DNA of 64,000 bases from Thinopyrum elongatum. Lineage: Eukaryota > Streptophyta > Magnoliopsida > Poales > Poaceae. Both the position numbers and the translations under genes were made by a program. The DNA is taken from the NCBI GenBank assembly GCA_011799875.1, contig CM022297.1, positions 71,002,663 to 71,066,662 on the forward strand, written 5' to 3'. Positions 32,652 through 44,600 of this stretch are shown piece by piece. The notes below the pieces were generated by a model. It ran no database searches. It was given only the letters and a program-made list of their open reading frames with translations, and was not told the DNA's origin. Numbering within the stretch: position 1 is the stretch's first letter; every line of letters starts with the position of its first letter.

Positions 32652-35281
32652 TCTTCTGTGATTGCTAGTACTCAAAGCATATTTTTAGAACAAATGGCAT
32701 CCATCGAACCCAGAGAAAGATAGGGGTTTAATGTTTCGCCTCCCAACTCATTTATCATAGAGATAATTGTCAACAATAATAAATCATGATCAAATATATT
32801 CGACTGGCCATATGTGCCTAGATCTTTCCCCACCACATGATGCTTGCCAACTAGAGAATAATTGAGGTTGAAATATGAAGTAATACTATTGACTCTTGCA
32901 TAAAAGTAAATACTGAAAAGTAAAAGATAGGCCCTTCACAGAGGGAAGCAGAGGTTGTCATGCGCTTTTAATTTTTGGATGTCCAAGCTCTTAATGCAAA
33001 GGAACATCACGTTATATTGCCCCTTATGATAGCAACCTTTATTATGTAGTCCATCGCTTTTATTACTTTGCCATCACAAGTTTGTACAGTGCTTATTTTC
33101 CCTGACAATAAAAGATCAAACATATTTAGGAGCAATTTGTATTGCTTTATGCACCGATGACAACTTACTTGAAGGATCTTATTCAATTCATAGGAAGGTA
33201 CGGTGGACACTCATGGCAAGAAACTGGGTTTAAGGGTTTTTGGATGCACAAGTAGTATCTCTACTTAGTACGATTTTTTGGCTAGCAAAAGATCCTAAGC
33301 AAACACCACATGTTGGAGGATCCATAACAATATAACTTCTATGCAAATATACACAACCATAACTCATTACGTTGTCTTCCTTGTCCAACTTCAACTAATT
33401 TGCTCAAGTTTGAAAATAATTAATGAGTATTCACAATCATAGAAGATGTCCAATATAATATATTTGTATGTGAAAGTTCTCTTCCTTATACTAATCATTC
33501 ATGGATTGCTTGTATGACCAATATTGTGATTGTCAAGCTTCAAAAGATTTTACGATCTAAACCCAATGTGAAGCTACTACTTGGCATAAGAACATATAAT
33601 TTCAAATTCATGATATTCAATTCATTCAACAATTTACTCATATGATATAAGTGGAGCACAAGAGTAAATGACAAATTACTCCAAAAAGATATAAGTGAAG
33701 TTCAAACGAGTAGTTAAGTAAATGGGTAGCTATTTGAGGACTCTCTCATTTAAAAATTTCAGATGTAAGTATTTTATTAAAACAAAAAAGAAAACAAAAT
33801 AAAATGACATTCCAAGAATAGCACAACTCACGTGAAGAAGCAAAAACTTAGGTGCAACCGATACTAACCGATAATTGTTGATGAAGAAAGGTGGGATGCC
33901 TACCGGGGCATCCCCAAGCTTAGATGCTTGATACTTCTTGGAATATTATCTTGGGATTCCTTAGTCATCCCCAAGCTTTAGCTTCTGTGTCTCCTTAATT
34001 CCTTTTATATCACGGTTTCCCTAAATCTTAAAAACTTCATCCACACAAAACTCAATAAGAACTCGTGAGATAAGTTAGTATAAATCAATGCAAAAACCTT
34101 ATCATTCCCTACTGTAGCAAATCATTAAAATTATTATTTAACATTGCATACTAAATGCCTCTGCATATTTAATACTCCTGTCCTCAAAAAGAATCATTAA
34201 ACAAGCAAACATATGCAAACATAACAGCAATCTGTCTAAACAGGATAGTCTGTAAAGGATGCAAGAATATCAGTACTTAGTTAACTCCAAAAATTCTAAA
34301 AATTTACCACACTGTAGAAAATTTCTCATAGATTATTATGAAAAAAATTCAAAATTTTATCACATACTGAGTTTTCTCAAGAATTCACGCACTAGCATGC
34401 ATCTTTCTGTTTTCAAACAGGCACATATAGACTTGCAAAATAATTATGGTAAAGAATATAGTTGAAATTTTTATTGAAATGAAAGATGAAAAACATTATT
34501 ATAAATAACATAAAGAAAATCCTAACAAAATAAAATGACGCTCCAGGCAAAACTCATATCAAGTGACGAATAAAAATATAGCCCCATGTAAGGTTACCGA
34601 TAATGTTGGAGACGAAAGAGGGGATGCCTTCCAGGGCATCCCCAAGCTTAGTTGCTTGGTTCTTCCTTGAATATTACCTTGGGGTGACTTGGGCATCCCC
34701 AAGCTTAGGGTATTGCCACTCGTTATTCTCCTCATATCGATATCTCACCCAAAACTTGAAAACTTCAATCACACAAAACTTAACGGAACTTCATGAGATA
34801 GGTTAGTATGATAAAGACAAATCATTCACTTTGGTACTGTCAAAGACAAGATTAATAATTGTTCTCACACATTCCTACTATACCTTATCATTTCCACAAT
34901 TTATATTGAGCAATATAAGCCATAGAAACTAGAAAACAAGCAAGCTATGCATTGAAAATAGAATCTATGAAAAACAGAAAAGTCTGTAATGATCTGGACA
35001 ATGACCATCTTCTACTACTACAAAAATTCTGAAAATTTGGGAAAACGTAGGGAATTTGTATATAAATCTTCTGTAAAAAATTCAGAGAAAAAGTACATTT
35101 CTGTGAATTTACAAAATTCCAGAACTGGGTGCAAAAGTTTCTGTTTTTGCACAGAATCAAGTCAACTATCATCCACACTATCCCAAAGGCTTTACTTGGT
35201 ACTTTATTGAAAAAAAATCTATTAAACATGATTACTACCATAGCTTAATCATTTGAACACACAAAAACAGTAGGTAAAAGT
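32652..35281 (-). other. E4 non-coding internal region with diverged tandem duplication
   Basis: No gene. Two copies of a unit of about 730 bp, 33780-34505 and 34510-35235, each with the GGGCATCCCCAAGCTTAG hairpin block (33890-33975 and 34620-34715). The leftmost part (32700-32760) matches 49680-49740 of E7/E9 (AGAGAAAGATAGGGG and TTCGCCTCCCAAC). Confidence 0.7.
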
Positions 35282-35308
35282 GTTGGGTTGTCTCCCAACA
35301 AGCGCTTT
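35282..35308 (-). other. Conserved post-ORF hairpin (E4 copy)
   Basis: Minus strand reads AGCGCTTGTTGGGAGACAAC then CCAAC; GTTGGG can pair with CCCAAC around a six-base loop. It lies just after the ORF stop at 35323, as in E3 and E5. Confidence 0.75.
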
Positions 35309-35322
35309 TCTTTAATGCCTTT

Positions 35323-36208
35323 TTAGTTAGGCATGATGATTTCAATGATGCTCACATAAAAGATAAGACTTAAAACATAACGGGAGCATCTAGAAGATTT
35401 AAGCCTAACCCACTTCCTATGCATAGGGATTTTGTGAGCAAACAATTTATAGGAACAAGAATCAACTAGCATAGGAAGGCAAAACAAGCATAACTTCAAG
35501 GTTTTCAACACATAGAGAGGAAACTTGATATTATTGCTATATGTAATTGCATATGTCCCTCTCTCATAATAATTTTCAGTAGCATCATGAATGAATTCAA
35601 CAATATAACCATCACATAAAGCATTCTTTTCATGATACATATGCATAGAAATTTTGTTACTCTCCGCATAAGCTTCTCATCATTGGTAGTGCGAGCAAAC
35701 TCAACAAAATAACTATCATGTGATTGAAAATTAAAGTCGTGATGACAAGTTTCATGGTTATCATTATTCTTTATAGCATACATGTCATCACCATAGTCAT
35801 CATAAATAGCAACTTTTTTGTCATAATCAATTGAAACCTCTTCCGAAATAGTGGATTCATCACTAAATAAAGTCATGACCTCTCCAAATCCACTTTTTCA
35901 ATATTGTAACAAGATTCAACACCCTCCAAAATAGTGGGATCATTACCTATAGTTCACACTCTTCCAAACCCACTTTCATCAATATAATCATCATAAATAG
36001 GAGGCATGCAATCATTATAACAAATTTGCACATCAAATCTTGGGGGACTAAAAATATCATCTTCATCAAACATAGCATCCCCAAGCTTATGGCTTTGCAT
36101 GTCATTAGCATCATGGATATTCAAACAATTCATACTAGCAACATTGCAATCATGCTCATCATTCAAAGATTTTATACCAAACATTTTATTGAATTCTTCT
36201 TCTATCAA
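35323..36208 (-). pseudogene. E4 family-specific ORF, unknown function, frameshifted
   Basis: Minus-strand coding remnant colinear with the E5 ORF (37981-38608 plus 47013-47154). Recognisable blocks in order: MFDEDDIFSP, FDVQICY, SGFGRV, FSDESTISEEVSIDYDKKVA, YFVEFA, EKNALCDGYIVEFIHDATEN, YYERGTYA, LPMLVDSCS and IPMHRKWVRLK. The frame changes between about 35950 and 35500. It has no gag, protease or pol signature that I recognise, yet both copies keep the same order, so the family carries its own protein. Confidence 0.6.
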
Positions 36209-36381
36209 TTGAGCACAATTTTCCTTTCCATCATTTTCAAGAAAGACATGATAAAGACTAATAATATGAGGTCACCTCAATTCCATTTTTTGTAATTTTC
36301 TTTTATAAATCAAACTAGTGATAAAACAAGAAAATAAAAGATTTAATTGCAAGATCTAAAGATATACCTTCAAGCACTCAC

Positions 36382-36400
36382 CTCCCCGGCAACGGCGCTA
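36382..36400 (-). other. E4 primer binding site (tRNA-Asp type)
   Basis: Minus strand TAGCGCCGTTGCCGGGGAG, one base from TGGCGCCGTTGCCGGGGAG, ten bases inside the LTR end. Confidence 0.8.
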
Positions 36401-36410
36401 CAAAAGAGCT

Positions 36411-37960
36411 TGATGTCTACTAAGCAACTTTATTCTTGTAGAGTCTTGTTGGGCCTCCAAGCGCAGAGTTTTGTAGGACAGTAGCAATTTTCCCTCAAGT
36501 GGATGACGTAAGGTTTATCAATCCGTGGGAGGCGTAGGATGTAGATGGTCTCACTCAAACAACCCTCCAACAAAATAACAAAGAGTCTCTTGTGTCCCCA
36601 ACACACCAAATACAATGGTAATTTGTATAGGTGCACTAGTTCGGCGAAGAGATGCTGATACATGTGTAGTAATGATAGTAGATACTGATTTTTGTAATAG
36701 TAACAATAAAAAAACAGCAAGGTAGCAAGTAATAAAAGTGAGCACAAATAGTATTGCAATGCTTGAAAATGAGGCCTAGGGTCCGTACTTTCGCTAGTGC
36801 AATCTCTCAACAATGTTAATATAATTGGATCATATAACCATCCCTCAACGTGCGATGAAGAATCACTTCAAAGTTCCTATCTAGCGGAGAACATAAGAAG
36901 AAATTGTTTGTAGGGTAGGAAACCACCTCAAAGTTATCCTTTCTGGTCGATCTATCTAAGAGTTCGTACTAAAATAACACCAAGTTATCCTTTCCGATCG
37001 ATCTATCCAAGAGTTCATACTAAAATAACACCATATGATACACATCAACCAACTCTAATGTCACCTAGATACTCCAATCTCACCGCGAGTATCCGTGAGT
37101 TGATTATACGATATGCATCAAACAATTTCAGATTCATAATACTCAATCCAACACAAAGAACCTCAAAGAGTGCCCCAAGATTTCTATCGGAGAAACAAGG
37201 ATGAAAACATGCATCAACCCCTATGCATAGATTACCCCAATGTCACCTCGGGAATCCACAAGTTGAGTGCCAAAACATATATCAAGTGAATCAATATGAT
37301 ACCCCATTGTCACCATGGGTATTCATAGCAAGACACACATCAAGTGCTCTCAAATCCATAAAAGTATTCAATCTGATAAAATGAAATCTCAAAGGGAAAA
37401 CTCAATTAATCACAATAAGATAGAGAGGGGGAAACACCATATGATCCAACTATATTAGCAAAGCTCGCGATACATCAAGGTCGTGCCAAATCAAGAACAC
37501 GAGAGAGAGAAAGAGAGAGAGATTAAACACATAGCTACTAGTACAAACCCTCAGCCCCGAGGGTGGAATAATCCCTCCTCATAATGGTGGCCGCCGGGAT
37601 AATGAAGATGGCCTCCGGTGATGATTTCCCCCTCCGGCAGAGTGCCGGAACAGGGTCTAGATTGGTTTTTCGTGGCTACAAAGGCTTGCAGCGGCAGAAC
37701 CTAGTGTCTTTTGGGAAGTAGGGGCCCCCCCTCTGGTGGTTCTTTGCTCCATTATTTCTCTTTTATTCCAAAAAATCGTCAAAAAGTTTCGTCCATTTCC
37801 GAGAACTTTTATTTCTGCACAAAAAACAACACCACGGTAGTTCTGCTGAAAACAGCGCCAGTCCGGGTTAGTTCCATTCAAATCATACCAAAACCATATA
37901 AAATTGTTGTAAACATGGCATGAATACTTTATAAATTATCGATACGTTGCAGATGTATCA
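36411..37960 (-). repeat. E4 5' LTR (1550 bp, antisense)
   Basis: On the minus strand begins TGATACATCTGCAACG and ends TAGACATCA, directly before the PBS. There is no second copy in the window. Confidence 0.8.
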
Positions 37961-37980
37961 GTCATAAGCTTGGGGATGCT

Positions 37981-38608
37981 ATGTTTGATGAAGATGATAT
38001 TTTTAGTCCCCCAAGTTTTGATGTGCAAATTTGTTATGATGATTGCATGCCTCCTATTTATCATTGTGGTATTTATGAAAGTGGGTTTGGAAGAGTGTCA
38101 ACTTTAGATAATGATTATCCCACTATTTTGGAGGGTGTTGAATCTTATTATAATTATGAAAGTGGATTTGGGGAGGTCATGACTTTATTTAATGATGAAT
38201 CCACTATTTTGGAAGAGGTTTCAATTGACTATGATAAAAAAGTTGCTATCTATGATGATTATTGTGATGATATGTATGGTATAAAGAGTAATGTTATCCA
38301 TGAAATTTGTCATCTTGATTTAGTGGTCAAATTGATTATGTAAATCAAGTATCATGTGATGGTTATTTTGTTGAGTTTGCTCCCACTATTATTAATGAGA
38401 AGAAATTTGCTTATGTGGAGAGTAATAAAAGTTTTATGCTTGTGGATTATGAAAAGAATGCTTTATGTGATAGTTATATTGTCGAATTCATTCATGATGC
38501 TACAGAAAATTATTATGAGAGAGGAACTTATGCTTTTGCATGTCTCAATAATATCAAGTTTCCTCTCTACATGTTGAAAATCTTGAAGTTTTGCTTGTTT
38601 TGCTATCA
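37981..38608 (+). pseudogene. E5 family-specific ORF, 5' part
   Basis: Open from MFDEDDIFSP at 37981; a single-base loss near 38314 shifts the frame, after which the E4-like blocks continue: DYVNQVSCDGYFVEFAP, NEKKFAYVESNK, EKNALCDSYIVEFIHDATEN, YYERGTYAF, NIKFPLYMLK. The acidic N-terminal half repeats ESGFGRV/ESGFGEV. E6 interrupts it at LFC. It continues at 47013. Function unknown. Confidence 0.6.
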
Positions 38609-40443
38609 AATCGCAGGCTCTGGTGGATTTCATCGATGACTGGACAGAGTTGCAGAAGCCTAAGGAGAAGCCTGATAACACATATTGGACACTTCACTTT
38701 GATGGGTCCAGGCAGCTAGAAGGCTCACGGGCTGGGGTTATATTGACCTCCCCGCGCGGTGACAAGTTTTGCTATGTTTTGAGGCTAATGTTTCCTTATA
38801 CTATCAATGCAGCTGAATATGAGGCCTTACTCCACGGCCTTCGAATGGCCAAAGAGATGAATTTAAGCCGGGTCAGGTGTTTTGGCCACTCAAACCTTGT
38901 GGCTCAGCAAGTTTCAGGTACATGGGATTCCAAAGACCCGCTCATGGTGGCTTATCATCGAGCGGTTGATAACATTGCTGGTCACTTCAAGGGTTATCAA
39001 GTAGAAAATCTTGATCGATAGAAAAATGAGGTGGCTGATGCCTTAAGCCGGCTTGGGTCTCAACATAAGCCGGTACCTCCTAATGTATTTCTTGATGTAT
39101 TGCATAATCCTTCAATCAAGTTATCATCAGAAGAGGACCTTGCTATTCCTGACCCGGAGGCTCAGTTGATGGCGGCTCTCCATGCTATTCCTGATTGGAC
39201 ACTTCCCTACTTGGCTTATATGACCCGGGGCGAGTTACCTGAGGATGAAACTTTGGCAAGGCAAATCATCAAGAGATCCAAGTCCATGACTATTGTTAAT
39301 AGCGAGTTACACCGATGCAGTGTGATAGGCGTGTTTCTCCTGAGGAGGGCCGTGAGATTTTACGAGAAATCCATGAAGGTGATTGTGGTCATCATGCCGG
39401 CTCTAAGTCCGTAGTGGCTAAAGCTTTTCATCATGGATTTTATTGGTTAACGGCTCACGCTGATGCAGAGGATATCATCAGTAAGTGTGATGGATGTCAG
39501 AATTTTTCTCGACGGGCTCATGTGTCGGCTCAAGAGTTGAGGATGATTCCAATTACTTGGCCGTTTGCGGTCTGGGGGCTTGATATGGTTGGACCTTTCA
39601 AGAGGTCTAAAGACAAGAAAACCCACCTCTTGGTGGTGGTTGATAAATTTACCAAGTGGGTTGAAGCAGAGCCGGTCAGCAAGTGTGATGCAGCGACTGC
39701 AGTCCGGTTTGTTAAAAAACTGATCTTCCGTTTTGGTTAACCTCATAGTATCATCACTGACAATGGCACTAATCTATCTAAGGGTGCTATGAAGGAGTTC
39801 TGTCAACGAGAACATATTCGTCTTAATGTTTCTTCCGTGGCTCATCCACAGTCCAATGGTCAAGCTGAGAGGGCGAACCAAGAAATCTTGAGAGGCATAA
39901 AACCCTGGCTCATGGTTCCTTTGAAGAGAATGCTGGGTTGTTGGGTTGAGGAGTTACCTTCAGTACTCTGGAGTATCAATACCACCCCCCAACAGGCCAA
40001 CAGGCTATACGCCTTTCTTCATGGTTTATGGTGCAGAGGCGGTTCTTCCAAGTGATATCTGTCATGACTCGCCTCGTGTGGCGGCTTATGTTGAAGCTGA
40101 TAATGAAATAGCACATCAAAATGCACTCGATGCTTTGGATGAGGAGCGTGACCTTGCGGTGGCTTGTTCGGCGATATATCAACAAGACCTGCGTCGCTAT
40201 CATAGCCGCAGAGTCAAGACCCGGGCATTTCAAGAAGGCGACTTGGTACTCCGGCTCATCCAAGATCAAACAGATATGCACAAGTTATCCCCACCTTGGG
40301 AAGGACCCTTTGTGGTCAGCAAAAACTTGAATAATGGGTCTTATTACCTCATTGATATATGACAACACAAGGATTCATGCAAGTCGGAGGAGGAGACCCG
40401 CCGGCCCTGGAATATTGCTCATCTTCGGCCTTATTACACCTGA
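38609..40443 (+). pseudogene. E6 pol remnant (RNase H-integrase)
   Basis: RNase H (TLHFDGSRQLEG on) runs to a TAG at 39019-39021 in DR-stop-KNEVADALSR. A frameshift near 39325 leads to integrase (VSPEEGREILREIHEGDCG, zinc residues HHAGSK and CDGCQ, GLDMVGPF). A TAA at 39738-39740 precedes the second catalytic Asp (ITDNGT). The catalytic Glu is in QAERAN; a frameshift near 39985 follows; a TGA sits at 40360-40362 before the final residues PWNIAHLRPYYT. E6 retains four residues (ILRE type, near 39358) that E8 lacks. Confidence 0.9.
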
Positions 40444-41635
40444 GCCACCGGCTCTTGTCTTTGTACATACATTTGTCAGTGTATATATATTTTATGATCA
40501 ATATAATAAAGCCGGCATCCCTGATAATTTAGGGCCTCTGTCGTTTCATTTATGTGTATCTAAGTCTTTATTATTTGGTCATAAGGTCACTTGGGGGCTT
40601 CCAACCCAACGGGTTTAGCTTTCATACCCTCTTGACTGGGTGTGGATGCCGAATCCTGAGTTATCCTGCCTGTTTGCAACTTGCAACTCCGCCAGGTGAC
40701 CCGCCGAACTCCTAAAATTCAATCTTTTTCAAGACCCTGAACTTGTTAAGGTTAAAATGGCGGCTTGTGTCACGAGAAAGCCGGCTTGCAGTGAGCTAGG
40801 ATTAACTCAAAGGCTGTGCGGCCTTTGAAAGCACATGGCCTTGCGAGGCAATTTTGTTTGGTCGTGCTTTGGTAAGCCGGCCAGGCAATCATTTAAGATT
40901 TTTTGAATTTTTATTTGGAGCCTTTTTGATTTGTTGCTCCTAAATATTTTTTCTGCAAAGTGTATTTTTTACAATCTGGGTCATGAAGCTCCGATTGTGT
41001 GACTCATGTTTGAGTATTTTGGGTTTGGTATCCCGCCCTGGCTATGGACTTTAAAGTCGCCAGTATGCTTTGGTTTGAACAATTGAGGTCATGATATTGC
41101 AAGTGTTTGGGTTGTTACCCGCACTGTATATTGAGGTGTAAGTCGGTAGTATGATCCAAATCAACAGGTATGTTTTCAATTGTTATATGAATATTCGAGG
41201 TTTGGTAACCCACTCTGGCTTTCAACTTTAAAGTCGCCAGTATGTTTTGTCTTGAATAGGCCTTAATTCTAGTCTTTTTCGTAATTGCATAAGACTATAT
41301 TATGTTTGGGTTGTTGCCCGCCCTGGCTTTTGACGTTAAATCACCAGGGCATATGTTGTTTAAACTTTGTGCAGGACATGCAAAACTTTCAATGGAAATA
41401 TGAGTACTGACATGGCCTATATATGTGAGTACATCAGGCAGGTCATAAAGATTAAATTGGCGGCTCAAAAGTCAAAGATTAACATGCACGAAGGCATGAC
41501 ATGGCAGATCATTGTTTTCAACTATCCTATTACAAGGCATTGCTTTGAGCCAGCAAAAGTTTTCAACTTCAAATGTTTTTGGAGTTGCTCTCCCTTACCC
41601 CAGCCTGAGAGCCGCCTGGATCATCATCTCTATGA
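40444..41635. other. E6 spacer between pol and antisense gene
   Basis: Non-coding. Four diverged copies of a unit containing CCCGCCCTGGCTTT...TTTAAAGTCGCCAGTATG, near 41028, 41112, 41207 and 41312. One CACTTGGGGGCTT motif sits at 40587. Confidence 0.65.
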
Positions 41636-44600
41636 TCAGCTTTCTTCTTGTTGCCTTGATGATTGTGGATCATCTTGCGCCGGTTCTTCTTCGTCGATCA
41701 TCTGAAGATCAGCCATTGTCCAGTCGATGCCGGTTAAAGCTTCGAAAGTGGCCTCATCATCGAGTATAACAGAATGATCAACATCTTGGGCAAAGATGTG
41801 CTTATGCCGGGGAGGAATAAGGTTGACAACATCATGAACTGGAGGCTTAATCTTCTGGTTCTTCTCGTCGTAAGGCGGCGTGTAGTGGTCTAAATCCAAA
41901 TCTTCAATTAGCTTGCAAACGACGGGTCGCGTCTCTCTGGCGTAGTTGTTGAAGTCTTGTTCCTCGAAGGCAGACCCGTCATCCTTGAATTCTGGGCAAC
42001 CGGTGGCTATTTCCATAGGGTCAAGTTCTGACTGCCATGCCTTGGCTCGGCCTAGTGCACAAATGGCTCTGGCTCGGGCAGCTGATAGTTTATATTCCAT
42101 AACTTGAGCCGGCGCTGTTGAGAGTTGATCCAGCACAGTCTTGATCTACTTTGGAGGTCTTTTCCCACCTGATAAGGCCACAAGGCTTCACAAAGTTCCA
42201 GCGTATAGCTGCTCAGTCAATGAATATACTGCCTTGAGCTTCATCAGCATATTTTTGCCAAGGATGGCGCTTCTGGGGCCTGTTTATAAGTTGCCAAGCG
42301 AGTTAAACAGCATGAATTGAGAGTCGCCAGGCGGTTTCACATAATATTCGCATAGGCGTTGAAGTGCATATGAGTCTTACCAAAGATAGCGGCTCTCATA
42401 CGGGTGATATGTTGTCTTAAGGCGGCAAGCTCATCAGCAACCGGTTTAAGTTGTGCTTCCACCTCTTTAGCTCTCTTCAAAAGTGCAGTCTTGTCAGATT
42501 CCCAGGCGGCTCTCTTCGTATCAAAACTTGCTTTAAGCTTCTCGACTTCCTCCAACGAAGTTTTCAGCTCTAGCTTGGCCTTGGAAGTCTCTGCCTGCTG
42601 CAACTTTATATTCTTCCTCAAATCACCCACTTACGATTCCTTCATGCTCAATTCGGCCTGAAATACAATGATAAAGTAATGGTTAAAAAGCAAGGTTGAA
42701 CTATTAGTGATGATATTCTATTAAAGTCCCAAGCACACTACAAGTACTCTACTTGGAACTTGGGGGCTAATGTGGGTCAATTCGCCTTTTTGATTGAGAC
42801 CCGGCGTCTCTTTATAAGGTTAAGCCGGCCTTGGGGGCTATGTTTTTGGATTTCTTAAGTGACTGTAAAGTCCCAGCTCAACTTGTCAGTTTAAGCCGGC
42901 CCTTGGGGGCTATGATTTTGGATTTCTTAAATGACTGTAAAATCCCGGCTCAACTTGTCAGTTTACGCCAGCCCTTGGGGGCTACGTGTTTGGTTTTCTT
43001 AAGTGACTATCAGTCCCGGCTCAACTTATCAGTTAAAGCCGGCCCTTGGGGGCTACATATTTGGATCTTAAAGGATAAGTTGGCACTGAGAGGCTACAGT
43101 TTGAAGATTATTCTTAACTCTACAGCATACTCAATTTTTTCCTATCCTCTAGACTTGGTGTCTATATGAATATATACGGAAAGAGGTTAGCAACATACCT
43201 CATAGCGTTCCTTCATAAGGTTCACTAAGCCGGCTTCCAGATCACGGCTAGTGTGGAGGCGGGTTAGATAGCCTGCGTGGATATCACTTGCGCTGAAGTC
43301 AGCATAGCTATCCAGATCCAACTTCAATTTACCCTTGTCGGCGGCTAATGGCTCTTCTTTGGCGCTGTGCTTTGCCAAGACTGTAGGATTTCCGGGCTCG
43401 GTATAGTCTGTACCAGTGATGATGACATCATCGGTGATCTTGTCAGAAGGGAACTCTTCAGTAGTCTTGGCAGGGCTGGGCGGTTTAAGACTTGGCTGGT
43501 TATGCGTAATTGCCGGGTCAACCTCAGTGTGCAGCGGTTGGGGGACTGTGATATCAACTTGTGGTGGTGGGTCATTGATAAGACTGTCAGGGTTTTCTGA
43601 CACCTCAGTTGCTGCTGGTGTTTGTTTCTCCGGCTCAACAGTTTGGGGATCCTTGGAAGAACCGCCCACCTTCTGTTTCTTGCCTGCTTTGGCCACACCG
43701 CTGCTACAAGAGAACAGGAATTCGTAAATATATTATTTCAAGTTATGTATGAAACAAGTATAAAAGCTTACCCAGGGGCAACTTTGAAGATAGGCATCTG
43801 AGTCCCAGTAGACTCGCCAGATGACAAATGAGTTGTTCCCTGATAGTTTGAATCGAAAGAGTTAAGCGGTTGACGAATGAGACCCGCCTTTGGAAAGGAG
43901 AGGGATGGATTATGTGGCACCTCATTTCGGCGTTTGCGAGGGGCAGGCGTGTTAGGTAAGCCGGCTGCAAGGTCCCCGCCGCCGCTACTCCGGGTTGTAC
44001 GCTTTGCCTCGTGCTGCTGCTTTTTCAAAAGAAAATTGGGGTCCAGATAAGCAAGAGGATGGGAAAATCTTACTTTTTGAGAGACCCGCCGAGTTTTCTG
44101 TCTTGGCAAAGATTCTGAGTTGCAGGAGATTATGGTTACCTCTGCTGCGTCTGCATGGCTGGTCTCCGCATCGTCCTGAGAGGAGTTAGTGTCAATAAGT
44201 TGCATAAAAAGAAAGCCAAGAGAATCGAGTTCTACCTCCGACTCATTGTCAAGGGCAAATAAGTCTTCAACGTCATGTTTCTTCCCTTTGGTCTTTTTTG
44301 GAGCCCGAGTTTTCACTTTGGCCTTTTTGGCCGGCTTGTCTTGCAGTTTCATGTTCCAGAAGGAAGAGCCAGCTTGAGAACATAAAGGACAATGAGAAGA
44401 TGTGCAGTTTATGAGAGAATGATGAATGAGTTAAAGAATGGCTTAAAGCACTTATGTCGGGAGCCGGATTAAGAGCGCAGAAGGGGTTCAGTCACATTTT
44501 ACTGCAGCTTTCTAAGGTCTCCCCGAGTAATGTCTTGGTCATTTCATTGATTTGCCGTTCTTCAAGTTGTACTTGGCTATACCGCTGCGGGTCCTTTACA

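Larger units (their letters stand above)
32652..37960 (-). mobile_element. E4: antisense Athila-type non-autonomous element, 3' end cut by the CACTA-like element
   Basis: Reading on the minus strand from 37960: LTR starting TGATACATCTGCAACG (37960-36411), a tRNA-Asp-type PBS (36400-36382), an unusual ORF (36208-35323), the post-ORF hairpin, then non-coding sequence to 32652 where it meets the CACTA-like terminus. The 3' LTR is not in the window. It is inserted in E5; the right-hand target duplication would be GTCAT (37961-37965). Confidence 0.8.
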
